Virus record (IMG/VR): IMGVR_UViG_3300037199_000131 | Location: 1 to 35,654 of that record | Source of the DNA: a virus | DNA: 35,654 nucleotides | Reading direction: 5' to 3' (one strand) | Part shown: positions 1 through 9,174 of the stretch, in pieces | Position numbering within the stretch: the first letter of the stretch is position 1 | Layout of the letters: every line of letters begins with the position of its first letter | Notes under the pieces: model-generated | The model's input: the letters and a program-made list of their open reading frames with translations, nothing else | Database searches by the model: none | What the model was told of the DNA's origin: nothing | Program-made: the position numbers and the translations under genes

Positions 1-105
1 GGAAATCTATCTTGGCTTGGGCGGCAGCTACGGTGGGCTGAGGCCCGTTGGCTAGAGCTATTTCTTCGGGCCCGGCGCCTATCGCCGAGCCCCAACGAGC
101 TATTT
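1..105. repeat. 105-bp terminal overlap (matches 35550-35654)
   Basis: Bases 1-105 are identical to bases 35550-35654. The overlap lies within the 132-bp tandem repeat. Merging the two ends gives a circle of about 35549 bp and keeps the reading frame of the minus-strand gene that crosses the join: position 1 and position 35550 are both the first base of a codon on the minus strand. This is what a de Bruijn assembler produces for a circular or terminally redundant molecule when the graph breaks at a repeat. Whether the virion DNA is circularly permuted or has defined ends cannot be told from this. Confidence 0.85.
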
Positions 106-391
106 CATCGGGCGTGGGCGGGCCACCATTGGGGAAATCTATCTTGGCTTGGGCGGCAGCTACGGTGGGCTGAGGCCCGTTGGCTAGAGCTATTTCTTCG
201 GGCCCGGCGCCTATCGCCGAGCCCCAACGAGCTATTTCATCGGGCGTGGGCGGGCCACCATTGGGGAAATCTATCTTGGCTTGGGCGGCAGCTACGGTGG
301 GCTGAGGCCCGTTGGCTAGAGCTATTTCTTCGGGCCCGGCGCCTATCGCCGAGCCCCAACGAGCTATTTCATCGGGCGTGGGCGGGCCACC
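1..391. repeat. 132-bp tandem repeat array, in-frame 44-aa repeat
   Basis: The period is exactly 132 bp: the phase mark ggaaatct starts at 1, 133 and 265. Copies 1 and 2 are identical, and copy 3 matches to about base 391 before diverging. A further partial copy begins near 35543 at the window end and is the same copy as 1-105 if the contig is circular. Because 132 = 3 x 44, the array adds or removes whole 44-residue blocks in the minus-strand virion protein. The block is rich in Pro, Gly, Ala and Glu, with segments such as GPPTPDEIARWG and ANGPQPTVAAAQ. Identical copies imply recent expansion or homogenisation, and the true copy number may exceed three. Confidence 0.93.
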
Positions 392-1132
392 CTGCCCATG
401 GGGCGAGGGGACTGGCGGGCTCGGCTTGCCGAGGGCGTCCTTGAGGGCCTGGTCCCGGGCCATGTTCGCCCGCACTTGCGCGATTTCGGCGGGCGTGGCC
501 ATCCGATTTTGGGCATCAAACTTTTGTGTAGCTTTTTGCTCAGCCCCTCTGGAAGCGCCGCTTAGCCCTTCCTCTACTGCTCCGGTAAATTTTGGAGCAA
601 CGAAGCGTGCGACCTTACCTATACCTTTTGCTAATAGACCAGTACCTAATGCGAGTGTCGGCGCCGCTACAGCTCCTATTCCGCCACCAATTACGCGGTC
701 ACCTAAAGAGCCGCCTTCACCACCAGAACCGATAATAGCCCCTAGGCCAGCTTGGCCCCACAGTCCCGCACCCCCAAGAGCACTTGCGACTGGATTAGCG
801 ATTGCTCCGACAGTGCTGGGTAAGGTAGATGCATACCACGGAGCCTCCCCCGATTCTTTTATCTTGCGGCGGGTATCGGCCACTTCCTGGTTCGCCTCTT
901 CGGGCGTCATCAGTTTAGCTCTTTGATTAAGCCAATCCAAAAATTGAATGGCGTCCGCCCCATGGTTCAGAGTAGCGCCGTTCAGAAGTTGCCATCCCGC
1001 CGCTTCGGAATTACTCATGGGTTGAGCAGAATCGGCTTCTGGGGGTAGCTCAATAGCATCAGCGGGCAACCCCGGACCGGAGGATTCGCTCTCCTCGGGA
1101 GGCAGTTCGATAGCATCTGCTGGGAGTGCCAT
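1..1132 (-). CDS. Repeat-containing internal virion (ejection) protein, N-terminal part of a gene crossing the contig end
   Basis: The reading frame opens with ATG at 1130-1132 and stays open to base 1. Through the 105-bp overlap it continues into 34330-35654, giving about 783 aa in total. The N-terminus has a short duplicated block (LPADAIELPPE twice within 35 residues). Next comes a Gly/Ala-rich hydrophobic stretch around residues 85-160 that could insert in a membrane, then a Pro-rich linker and the 44-aa repeats. It is the last gene of the late operon, 1 nt after the stop of the gene at 1134-2741. Position, size and composition fit the ejected internal proteins of podoviruses (the P22 gp7/gp16/gp20 class). 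I cannot show homology, so the role is inferred. Confidence 0.7.
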   Translation of the reverse strand, partial: MALPADAIELPPEESESSGPGLPADAIELPPEADSAQPMSNSEAAGWQLLNGATLNHGADAIQFLDWLNQRAKLMTPEEANQEVADTRRKIKESGEAPWYASTLPSTVGAIANPVASALGGAGLWGQAGLGAIIGSGGEGGSLGDRVIGGGIGAVAAPTLALGTGLLAKGIGKVARFVAPKFTGAVEEGLSGASRGAEQKATQKFDAQNRMATPAEIAQVRANMARDQALKDALGKPSPPVPSPHGQGGPPTPDEIARWGSAIGAGPEEIALANGPQPTVAAAQAKIDFPNGGPPTPDEIARWGSAIGAGPEEIALANGPQPTVAAAQAKIDFPNGGPPTPDEIARWGSAIGAGPEEIALANGPQPTVAAAQAKIDF

Positions 1133-1133
1133 A

Positions 1134-2741
1134 TTATTTCACCGGATTGCCTTGGCGGTCAATATATCCTACTGTGGGACTCCAGTGCGTTGCACCCTTA
1201 GGACGAGGCCCAGTGGGCGGTCTACTCTGAAATGCCTCGGGCTCTGCTTTCTTGATGTTTTTGATGGCGGCCGCCATTCTATTAGCGGTCTGATATATTT
1301 CCGGCGTAGGAGCACCTTTGGTCCGGGTATATCCAGGAATCGCATACTTGCCCGTATCCTGCGGGGTGCCCTGAGCGGGAATCCAGCCCATATTTTGGAT
1401 ATTTTGCTGCGCTTGCGCCACGGCCTGATTGATACGACCCCTGCGAGTTTGGATAAATTCAGGCGTATACTCGTTAAAGGATGGGTCGGGCAGTAATTCG
1501 GCGTATGCCTTCTTCTCTTCTTCGCCCTTTCCGGGCACATTGGGCTTTTCGAGCATACTATTGAGTAAGGCTCGACTGTTCTCGTTGCGCATTTCGAGAT
1601 TACGCCTAAGTTGAGTGCTAGCAGTTATGTCGTTACCTAGTACCGAGATTCCAGCATGAGCAGCCGAAATAGGACCAGCACCTTCCATTAGGGTTTCGAA
1701 GGTCTCACCTGTGGGTGATTCTCCAGCAGCAGGAGGCGTTTGGCTACTATTAGGCGTATTACCTCTGACAGGCGTATTACCTCTGACAGGCGTAGCACGC
1801 GCAGGAACGGTCTGGCCAGGGAGTCCGTAATCAGCTCTGTTAGGCTGAGGAGGATGAGCAGACCCGGTTTCGTCGGCAACCCTATCCGCAGCGGCCCAGT
1901 TTTCCCAAGCTTTCGCGTATGCTCCAGCGCCGCCTTCGGTGTAGGCTTGGCTAGCCTGACCCAGAGCCTGTTGAGACTCAGCCCGAGTCTTCATTGCGTT
2001 GATGGCTGCCTGGACGCGGGGCTGTCCTTCAGCAATCATTTGTGAGAGCACAACATTTTTGGGAGCGCCGTCAAGTGGATTCCCGTTGGGGTCCATGGCT
2101 ACGTTGCCGTTTTGGTCCAGGGGAATATGCCCTTGGGCGTCAAGCCCCGGAGCCATTTGCCTGAGTTTGTTCGCGATATCTTGCTGTGTGGGCGATTGTC
2201 CTCGTAGAGTGGCATCGTACGTGGCAGCGTCCTGAGCCATATCTCGGATTTTGCTCTCTCGATACTGAGGGATGTTCTGGAGCTGGCTGTATTCCCAAAG
2301 CTGCATTCGGACGCTAGCGGCCTGGGTATGTTCCTGCCGCAAAGCCGCCGATAGTTTCAGTTGCTGGTCAGGACTCCCCGCGAGCTGTTCCTCTGGAGTA
2401 GTTGCCTCCAGACTGATGGGACCGGTCTGAGACCCTCGGGCCGCAAACTGTTGGGCATTTCGCGCTAGTCTATTGGCTCCGGCAACGCGTGCTTGCTGTT
2501 GCATCATCTGTTGCAAGTCGCCCTGAGACTGTATAAGCGGCTGTCCGACGTTGCGGCTCAACTGCTCTAGAGTGGCCGCGGGCAGGTCTTCGAGACTAGG
2601 CCGAAGAATAGGGGTAGAAGACATGGTCGTTGCGGGCGCCGAAGCGGGCGCAGAAGGAGCGGAAGACGTATCACCGGAATCATCATCTGGATTTCCGGCA
2701 GCTAACGTCTTGAGGATTTCTTCTTGGGGGTCGAAGGTCAT
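1134..2741 (-). CDS. Putative internal virion protein, 535 aa, Gln/Ala-rich
   Basis: The start is ATG at 2741, preceded by GGGAGAG at good spacing. The stop is 1 nt before the next gene. The N-terminus is acidic and Ser/Ala/Pro-rich (residues 1-50), followed by long Gln/Ala-rich segments likely to be helical or coiled coil. A Pro/Thr linker near residues 315-330 contains an in-frame 18-bp duplication (1755-1790, giving TPVRGN twice). The C-terminus is a compact basic/aromatic segment (GATHWSPTVGYIDRQG). There is no signal peptide and no obvious enzyme motif. It lies between two other Ala/Gln-rich proteins at the end of the late operon, so ejection or internal virion protein is the best guess. 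Confidence 0.65.
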   Translation of the reverse strand: MTFDPQEEILKTLAAGNPDDDSGDTSSAPSAPASAPATTMSSTPILRPSLEDLPAATLEQLSRNVGQPLIQSQGDLQQMMQQQARVAGANRLARNAQQFAARGSQTGPISLEATTPEEQLAGSPDQQLKLSAALRQEHTQAASVRMQLWEYSQLQNIPQYRESKIRDMAQDAATYDATLRGQSPTQQDIANKLRQMAPGLDAQGHIPLDQNGNVAMDPNGNPLDGAPKNVVLSQMIAEGQPRVQAAINAMKTRAESQQALGQASQAYTEGGAGAYAKAWENWAAADRVADETGSAHPPQPNRADYGLPGQTVPARATPVRGNTPVRGNTPNSSQTPPAAGESPTGETFETLMEGAGPISAAHAGISVLGNDITASTQLRRNLEMRNENSRALLNSMLEKPNVPGKGEEEKKAYAELLPDPSFNEYTPEFIQTRRGRINQAVAQAQQNIQNMGWIPAQGTPQDTGKYAIPGYTRTKGAPTPEIYQTANRMAAAIKNIKKAEPEAFQSRPPTGPRPKGATHWSPTVGYIDRQGNPVK

Positions 2742-3770
2742 TTATACTCTCCCGCCCTTACTCTTGGTGACGAATGTCCTCAACATGCTCGGAGAGCCGC
2801 GAGCAACGCGGGGAGGCACTACGATTTCTCTCGGGGACGCCATGATAGGTACTTCGCCGCCGCGTGACGCCATCATAGCTAATGGCGCCAGATCCATCAT
2901 TGTGTCCCCCGCTCCAGCAGCGCCCATCACATCGGCTCCTCCTCCAGCTCCTCCAGCAAGAGTATCGGGAGCTGATGTAGACAACGCGCCGTTACTCATC
3001 GGGGTGGCCCCGGCCCCACCTCCGCTCGAAAACGGGTTACTCCCGTTGTGCATAGCATCGCCAGCCTGCGCGATAGCCCCGACAGTATTGCCTACATCGC
3101 CACCGAGGTTAATGTCGGTTCCTTGCTGTATCAGACCCTGCTTAAATCCTAGGTTGGCCACGTTATTAGTTTGACCTGCTACGTCTCCGGCTTGCTGTAG
3201 ACGCCCGGAAGCGTTGAATCTAGAGATTGCGTCCTTGGCCTGTTGCGTGGCGAGGTCTTGCCCTTGCTGCGCTGAGGCCATGTTACCAGACTGAGCTAGC
3301 GCCTGGAGCGCTCGACCTCTAGCGTCAGAGGCCGCCGCCGCAGAAGATAGCGCGGCGGTATTGGCTGCACTAGAGCCCCCGGTCAGCTCCCCAGCCACCA
3401 TCTGGCCACCGCCGACAACGCCGCGCCGAGCCTGGTCAGCTAATACAGCTTGCCGCCGAGCACCCTCCTGTTGCCCTGCGCGCGCAAGAGCCTCCTGCTG
3501 AGCCTCGCGCGCCTGAATATCCATTCCGCCCTGCTCACCGGCATTCTTGACTTGTGCGAGTGACTGGAGAGCGGCTTCGCGCAAGGCCGGGTCCTGCGAG
3601 ACCGAGCTGGTGGCGGTCGGGTTTACCTGCTGTAGGTTGGTAAGGGCACCCTGCTCCTGAGCCTGGGCATTTTCTGCGGCCTGTTGCTCGGCATCAGCGC
3701 CCACAAATGCGCCGACTGTACTTCCGATATCGCCGAAAATATCATAGGGATTACTTTGGCTCGCTGCCAT
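2742..3770 (-). CDS. Putative internal virion protein with C-terminal GGEVP motif, 342 aa
   Basis: The start is ATG at 3770 with GAGGTAAAT just upstream, and the stop abuts the next gene. The protein is very rich in Ala, Gln and Gly over residues 20-300, with little aromatic content, like helical ejection proteins. The last ~45 residues switch character: SRGGEVPIMASPREIVVPPR, then a basic tail ending in KGGRV. This Gly-Gly-Glu-Val plus V-P-P block resembles the C-terminal motif of the neighbouring gene at 3773-4843 and the D-x-VPA-x-L-x-PGE-like motif common near the ends of phage virion proteins. The role is inferred from neighbours and composition. Confidence 0.65.
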   Translation of the reverse strand: MAASQSNPYDIFGDIGSTVGAFVGADAEQQAAENAQAQEQGALTNLQQVNPTATSSVSQDPALREAALQSLAQVKNAGEQGGMDIQAREAQQEALARAGQQEGARRQAVLADQARRGVVGGGQMVAGELTGGSSAANTAALSSAAAASDARGRALQALAQSGNMASAQQGQDLATQQAKDAISRFNASGRLQQAGDVAGQTNNVANLGFKQGLIQQGTDINLGGDVGNTVGAIAQAGDAMHNGSNPFSSGGGAGATPMSNGALSTSAPDTLAGGAGGGADVMGAAGAGDTMMDLAPLAMMASRGGEVPIMASPREIVVPPRVARGSPSMLRTFVTKSKGGRV

Positions 3771-3772
3771 AT

Positions 3773-4843
3773 TTACCTCTTACCTTTGATGACATTGCGT
3801 AAATGGGTAGCTCGGACGAACTTGACGGCCTTATCCGGCGCATTTTCGGCCATCGCGACTGTTCGCGGAAGCACTACAGATCCCGGCCTTACATTGAGAG
3901 GCACAGTATCGTTCGCGTCATGGTCACCGGGCATCGTAGCCTCGCCGGGTACCTCGCCGCCAAAAGCCAGTCCGATGGGGGATAACAGTGTCGGGAAGAA
4001 TGTCGGGTCCTGCGATTCCACGCCAAAGGCAGCTCCACCTGGGGAAAGTAAGGTAGATAGTCCCTGATTGTTGGGGTCTTTGGCGTTTTGGTAATCCTGA
4101 CCGGTCGGCAGTCCGGCATTAGCAACGGTATAGGGATTAATGATAGGCGCTGGAGCGCCCGATTCGAGCTGCGTGGCCGTGGTCTGGGCTCCCGGAGCCT
4201 GTTGCTCGGCTTCTCCCGCATTTAGGTCGAGGAAATTGTTTAGCGCCTGGCCCTGGGTCGTCTGGGCAGGATTGCCGACCATACCGGGATTCTGGACTTC
4301 GTTTTTGAGGGCTTCCGCGCCCGCCGTCACTCCGGTCGGGGGCGTGTATGCCTCTAGCGTAGGCGCCACTTCGGTACCGGGTGAAGTCGCGGGGTTGAAT
4401 GCCTGTCCGTGGAACGAAGGCGTCAGCGTCTTGCCCCAGAAATTGTGTCGCTGGGTAAACTCGTTCGGGAGGTTCGCCTGCCAAGCGTTGTACGCCTGGT
4501 TCTCGGTGTTCTGGTAGTTTTGCTCGACATTGGCATTGGCCTGATTGACTTCGCCCTGAGCCTGAGCCCCTGCCGCTTTGAGCCCGGCGAGCTGCGCAGC
4601 CATTTCGCCCTGAGCCTGTCCGCCTCCAGCGCCCGGGTTCTCTTGCTGAAACTGGGCCGCCGAGACGAAGTTGTTGCCGCTCCCGGGCGTCGTATTTGGG
4701 CCTGGGGCGCTCCCGGGCGTCGGGTTGGCCCCAGAGGACCCAGCGGTCACTGCGCGGCCCGCAGGTGCTGAGCTGGACGTCGTCGGGCCTGCCAGCGCGG
4801 GCGTTGTGGGAGCGGATTCGTCGTCGAGGTCGAAAATTGCCAC
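3773..4843 (-). CDS. Putative virion protein with C-terminal GGEVP / D-x-VP...PG motif, 356 aa
   Basis: I chose GTG at 4841-4843 because GGGAG lies 5 nt upstream and it directly follows the stop of the preceding gene (4845). A TTG at 4855 would add four residues and overlap that gene. The N-terminus is Pro/Ala/Thr-rich and disordered-looking (to about residue 60). The middle is Gln/Asn/Ala-rich with repeated NANVEQ- and QTTQGQ-type segments. The C-terminus carries FGGEVPGEATMPGDHDAND followed by VPLNVRPGSVVLP, then a basic end. That C-terminal block matches the general D-x-VP-x-x-x-x-PG-x-x-VLP pattern of many phage structural proteins. Function beyond virion component is unknown. Confidence 0.65.
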   Translation of the reverse strand: MAIFDLDDESAPTTPALAGPTTSSSAPAGRAVTAGSSGANPTPGSAPGPNTTPGSGNNFVSAAQFQQENPGAGGGQAQGEMAAQLAGLKAAGAQAQGEVNQANANVEQNYQNTENQAYNAWQANLPNEFTQRHNFWGKTLTPSFHGQAFNPATSPGTEVAPTLEAYTPPTGVTAGAEALKNEVQNPGMVGNPAQTTQGQALNNFLDLNAGEAEQQAPGAQTTATQLESGAPAPIINPYTVANAGLPTGQDYQNAKDPNNQGLSTLLSPGGAAFGVESQDPTFFPTLLSPIGLAFGGEVPGEATMPGDHDANDTVPLNVRPGSVVLPRTVAMAENAPDKAVKFVRATHLRNVIKGKR

Positions 4844-4844
4844 A

Positions 4845-5252
4845 CTAGCTCCCAAGGACCAAGAATCTGAGGTTAGTGACCTGGGTCTGGTCTAGCCCAC
4901 TAATAGCGGTCACTTCGATATCCCCATTCCCGTTGACTCGCCAAGCTGGATTTCCTAGTGACACCGGATTCCCGCTGGAGTCGGTTGCGCTCGAGATGAG
5001 CACGTGCGTCGGCTTCCCGGCGAGACTATTCTTCATCGTTATTTTGGGGAATCCACCACCCTGCACGGGGCTAACCTTCAGGTCGCTCACGATACTATTG
5101 ACGTTGTCCCCGACGCTGATGGACTTGTTGAGGATATTGTTATGGGTCGTCAAAGTATTGTTGAGCTGACGAAATACAGGCTCCATCCATTCCCTGTGCT
5201 CCTCGGGGATGTCTTCGAGCTTCAGCGAAGGGTAGGTTCCAGGTTTAGACAC
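4845..5252 (-). CDS. Small tail-associated protein, 135 aa
   Basis: The start is GTG at 5250-5252, overlapping the last 8 nt of the nozzle gene, so translation is probably coupled. The N-terminal half is helical and amphipathic (EDIPEEHREWMEPVFRQLNN, then THNNILNKSISVGDNVNS), suggesting a trimeric coiled-coil attachment. The C-terminal half is beta-rich (residues 55-135). This layout of a short helical anchor plus a small beta domain, beside the nozzle gene, is typical of small podovirus tail accessory proteins. I do not recognise the family, and no catalytic motif is visible. Confidence 0.65.
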   Translation of the reverse strand: MSKPGTYPSLKLEDIPEEHREWMEPVFRQLNNTLTTHNNILNKSISVGDNVNSIVSDLKVSPVQGGGFPKITMKNSLAGKPTHVLISSATDSSGNPVSLGNPAWRVNGNGDIEVTAISGLDQTQVTNLRFLVLGS

Positions 5253-8200
5253 TCATGCGCTCCGATACGGTTTCGTAAATTAGGCTCAAACCCTGTAGAG
5301 TCCAGGGCATCCAGCCATCGTTCAGTTGGACGGTCATGGTTAGCTGATTACCGCGCTCCATTGAGGACGGTATGCCAACGCGCACCGTTTTGCTGTTGTC
5401 CCCTCTGTATATTAGCAACTCCGAGGCTATAGCGGGCTCGAAGTCGTCGAGCGGGTCGTTGTCGGTATGGAAACCAAGTTGCAACTGGCTGAAGCTTGCC
5501 GATTTGAACAGCAAAGCCGCCTCGCGGAATATGTAGCCCGCGCCGGGGTTATCGCCGAAAAAGGGCACCCAGGTAATGGTGCAGTTGATGCCGCGGAAGG
5601 CCGTTACGTTGCCGGTACCTAATGTCCAGAGTTGCGGACGGTCTACCGTGACGATATTGTTGACCGTGTCCACCGAGAGCACATTCACCCAATTCCATGT
5701 AGGGTAGGTGCCCTGGACGAGCACGTCGCCGGGCTGCAAATTGGCCACGCTAGAGAGCGTCAGCGAATCGTACTGGGTACACGCTAGGATATTCAACGTG
5801 GTTGCCAGTGTCATGTCCACATAGTCTCGATAGTCAGGGATAGGCACACTGCCAGGCGCCGGACCCGGCACGAAGGGCGACTTGCGCTCTTGGTAGAGCT
5901 GGTTTCCGGCAGCTACGTACAGCTTGTCGGTCGGGGTATAGAGAGTCCCGGCCTGGAACATATCAGTGCGCGAGGTCCAGCTATTGGTATAGAGGTTGTA
6001 GACCAGGCACTGGGTCGGAACGGTATCGGCGGGGACCGTAGGCAGCCAGAAAATCACTGAGTGCTCGGATTCATACCCAACCGCAAAGCCAACCGACGCT
6101 ACTACGGGTAGCATAGCGGGGGCTAGGAGACTCTGCACCAGGTCGTCGATGTCAGGGAACGTGATGTTCCGCGAACCGGTCGAGGTCAGCTGCATAAATC
6201 CCTGGTTAGTGAGCGCGATGAGCGTATTTGATAGCGGAGCAACGCATTGAGGCGAAGGGAAGGTCAAGGTCAAATCCAGCGCCGCAACCTGGAAGTCGCT
6301 GGAATCGTTTCCGCTCAGGATGAAGGCTCCGTCATCTTTCAGAATGAACAAACCGTCTCGGAGGGCGTTGATTCGGCGTACCGTGTCTTCTGTGTTGCCA
6401 ATGGCGTAGGTATTGAGCACCGGAACAGCGTCGGGCTGGTCAATTTTGGAGTAAGCTACCTGATTCAGCACGCGGATGGGCGGTTGGGACTGTCCTTGCG
6501 AAGGACTCCAGGCCGAGACATGAGCTGTGGGCGTGAAAGTGATTGTCTGCGTGACGTTAGTGGCCTGAATCGCGAACGAACCCGGCAAAGAGTCCTGGGA
6601 CGAGGTAACAACGGCTGTGCAACCGAGCCCTGACGTGCGATTGATAGTGCGAACGATGCTCGCGACCGTGTTCAGGAGGTCGTTGGCGACGTTGCCGGTC
6701 GAGAAAATTTGGAAAATGCCCGCAGTAGCGTTCTCTGCAGCGGCGGCGGTGATGTGTCCGCCAGTCGTGCCTACGTACACCACGTCCCCAATCCGCAAAC
6801 CTACCGTTGGGTCAGTCGAGAGAAGCTGGATATCTATACTAGCGGCTCTAAGGGGGGCGGCATAGAAGGTCGTTGTCTTGAATTTGGCGATATCCACGCT
6901 GTCTGGCGGAATGTCGTTGGTTGCAGCGGGACCATCATCGCTTTGATTCGTGTACAGGTCCGCGCCGAGCAGAGAGTCCGGCGTGATATCGATAGTCCCA
7001 ACTGCGATTGGCGTGTAGGTGCCGCTCGCGGGCGTAGGACTGAATGAGCCCGCCGCCGATGCGTAGACGGTGAAAGTGGACGGCGAGGGTGTGGTCAAAA
7101 CGGTGTACTGACCTGCGGGTACACCACCGGGCAACCCGCTCGGAAGCTGCACCACCGAGCCCGGGCTAAGGCCCGTAATAGAGGCGGTGGCGGTTAACTG
7201 CACGATACCGCTGCTGGCAGATATGCCAAAGAGGCTTCCGGGCAAAGGTACAGGCGCCTCGAAATCGAGGTACATGTCATCTGAGGGCGAAGAGGTGCCG
7301 CTGATGGTTCCCACGCTACGGTAGACCTGGTAGAAATAGGTGCCGTCCGAGACGCCCGTCGGGATAGTAGAGGAGACGACCACGTTGCGCCCAGTCCGGG
7401 TGACCGTAATGACGGACTCGTTGACGCCCTGGAATCCTGCACTGTTGATTGTGAAATGGTTGAGGTCGACTGCGCCTAACACCAAAAAATCTGTGTTACC
7501 GGGCAAGAACATCGCATCGTTGGATGCGTTGCCGATGACTATATTTTCGCCCGCCACCAATCCATGGCCAAATTGAGTGATGGTCACGGTTGAACCGGAG
7601 CGCGAGACGAGACCAGCAGTAATGTTGTAGGAAGGGCTGATGACCACTCCACGGCCCGAGGGCGTGCCTTCTAATAGGTTCGAGTTGATATCGCGCTTCC
7701 CAAACAGGAAACGATATGCCACCTGGGAATTGCCAACTAGAGCCGTGCCGTCTGAACCGCCCTGGAACAATCCGATGTCATTACCTCCCGCCAAAGTAGC
7801 GCCCGAAAGCGTAAAATGGGCAAAGGGGGTACCGTTTATCAAGATACTGTTACCCGCCGTCCCAGGGGTGACGGCTTCAATAATAATAGTATTCCCGGTC
7901 GCGTAGGCTACGACGCCCAACGAGGCGGTGTCAGAGTTTATTGACGCTGCCAGATTAGCGGCGGTAATAGCATCGCTAGACCCTAGCGTATAATAGAATG
8001 TTCCTCCATAAGAGCCTTGCTGTGTAGTGGTATAGTACGCTACTATTGCGCCAACAGAAATACCCGCAGGAGAAGGGGTAACCCCAGAGAACGTGTTCGC
8101 TACGTAAGCGGTATATGAGTACGTAGTGCCACCAATCGAGATTACTCCTCCCTGGTCGGAAGTAGAGAGATTAATAGGGGTGGTGCATACAACAGTGGAA

Positions 8201-9171
8201 CTTGTGGATGATGCAACATTGGTGACCTGTTGAGAGCTTGCTGTGGCCACGAAAGGGGTGGCGGCGACGACGGCAGCATCACCAAAAGTCACCCCAAACA
8301 ACGAAATAGTACCAATAGCCGCCGTTCTTCCTGACACCACTAGATTGGCCGAGCCAAGCATGCTGTTGGCGAATGTGATGCCCCGGGTGAGCGCGGTAAG
8401 CGTGACTACATTGGACGTGCCGCCTACGTTGCTAGCGGTCATATACGTGGTAAGAAAACTATTGGCTCCGATGGTGGTTACGAGGTTAGAGGCCGTGGCG
8501 ATGTCGTTCGCGCCCACCAGGAAGTGTGTCGAGTCCTGCGTGGAGCTTGATGCCGTCAGGAGAATGCCATCCACATATACGGTGTTGCCCGCTACGACAC
8601 TCGTCAGAGTGATGGTGCCCGTAGGGAACGACCCCGCGATAGCGAAATTGGGGTTAGACGCGAATCCTGTGGATGGGACCGTGTATTGATAGTTGAAACC
8701 CGCCTGGACATCGAGTCCAGCAGGCACGCCCGCGGCGACCGGAGCGGTCGTCTGCGACTCCATGCGCATTACACCGCCACCAGTGAGCAGGTACAGGTTC
8801 TGATTCGAAGGGATTGCTCGTGGGTACCCGACCTCGGGGAACGCGAATCCACCTAAGAGCGTCGATACCTGGGTCGTTTGATTTACAGAAGTTAGGCCGG
8901 TGAGCGAGTCCCAAACAATGAGCGAATCGTTTGCTGGGGTGTAGGCATTTAGGTATTCGCCCAGGAAAACAGCAGGGTGCAAGAATGGCGCAAGGTACAG
9001 GTCGGTTCCCCGGCGAGACTGCCAAAGTCCCCGGCGCTTGACCTCGATGTTGTCGGCGCGCAAAACCTGCCCGGTACCGGCAGAGCGTTGGACGGAGCTA
9101 CCGCCTACGCCCCCGATATCGGAGCCGCTGAGTTTGAGGCCGCGAGCGTTGAGCGTGAGTAGCTGGCTCAT
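5245..9171 (-). CDS. Large tail nozzle / packaged-DNA stabilisation protein (P22 gp10-like), 1308 aa
   Basis: The N-terminus (residues ~1-150) has the pattern of podoviral tail hub/nozzle proteins: an early Asn/Gly-rich start, then a segment ending RRGLWQSRRGTDLY, then short beta repeats. The C-terminal third returns to propeller-like repeats with VYNLYTNSWTSRTDMF and DKLYVAAGNQLYQE, as in P22 gp10/T7 gp12-type nozzles. Between them, residues ~150-850 are a long Ser/Thr/Gly-rich insertion of Ig-like beta domains. These include copies of the A-x-NL-x-x-x-I / VTLTA / PG-x-x-GN pattern also seen in the proteins at 14256-16013. Classic nozzles are about 470-800 aa, so this one is enlarged by the inserted domains, perhaps for surface binding. 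ATG at 9171 lies 3 nt after the upstream gene, with no strong ribosome site. Confidence 0.72.
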   Translation of the reverse strand: MSQLLTLNARGLKLSGSDIGGVGGSSVQRSAGTGQVLRADNIEVKRRGLWQSRRGTDLYLAPFLHPAVFLGEYLNAYTPANDSLIVWDSLTGLTSVNQTTQVSTLLGGFAFPEVGYPRAIPSNQNLYLLTGGGVMRMESQTTAPVAAGVPAGLDVQAGFNYQYTVPSTGFASNPNFAIAGSFPTGTITLTSVVAGNTVYVDGILLTASSSTQDSTHFLVGANDIATASNLVTTIGANSFLTTYMTASNVGGTSNVVTLTALTRGITFANSMLGSANLVVSGRTAAIGTISLFGVTFGDAAVVAATPFVATASSQQVTNVASSTSSTVVCTTPINLSTSDQGGVISIGGTTYSYTAYVANTFSGVTPSPAGISVGAIVAYYTTTQQGSYGGTFYYTLGSSDAITAANLAASINSDTASLGVVAYATGNTIIIEAVTPGTAGNSILINGTPFAHFTLSGATLAGGNDIGLFQGGSDGTALVGNSQVAYRFLFGKRDINSNLLEGTPSGRGVVISPSYNITAGLVSRSGSTVTITQFGHGLVAGENIVIGNASNDAMFLPGNTDFLVLGAVDLNHFTINSAGFQGVNESVITVTRTGRNVVVSSTIPTGVSDGTYFYQVYRSVGTISGTSSPSDDMYLDFEAPVPLPGSLFGISASSGIVQLTATASITGLSPGSVVQLPSGLPGGVPAGQYTVLTTPSPSTFTVYASAAGSFSPTPASGTYTPIAVGTIDITPDSLLGADLYTNQSDDGPAATNDIPPDSVDIAKFKTTTFYAAPLRAASIDIQLLSTDPTVGLRIGDVVYVGTTGGHITAAAAENATAGIFQIFSTGNVANDLLNTVASIVRTINRTSGLGCTAVVTSSQDSLPGSFAIQATNVTQTITFTPTAHVSAWSPSQGQSQPPIRVLNQVAYSKIDQPDAVPVLNTYAIGNTEDTVRRINALRDGLFILKDDGAFILSGNDSSDFQVAALDLTLTFPSPQCVAPLSNTLIALTNQGFMQLTSTGSRNITFPDIDDLVQSLLAPAMLPVVASVGFAVGYESEHSVIFWLPTVPADTVPTQCLVYNLYTNSWTSRTDMFQAGTLYTPTDKLYVAAGNQLYQERKSPFVPGPAPGSVPIPDYRDYVDMTLATTLNILACTQYDSLTLSSVANLQPGDVLVQGTYPTWNWVNVLSVDTVNNIVTVDRPQLWTLGTGNVTAFRGINCTITWVPFFGDNPGAGYIFREAALLFKSASFSQLQLGFHTDNDPLDDFEPAIASELLIYRGDNSKTVRVGIPSSMERGNQLTMTVQLNDGWMPWTLQGLSLIYETVSERMSV

Positions 9172-9174
9172 GGT

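Noticed and set aside
1-391. CRISPR array
   Set aside because: The repeat is contiguous (132-bp unit, no spacers) and in frame inside a protein gene.
312-926. Plus-strand 204-aa frame over the repeat region
   Set aside because: Pro/Ala-rich antisense shadow of the minus-strand ejection protein, which has the continuous frame through both contig ends.
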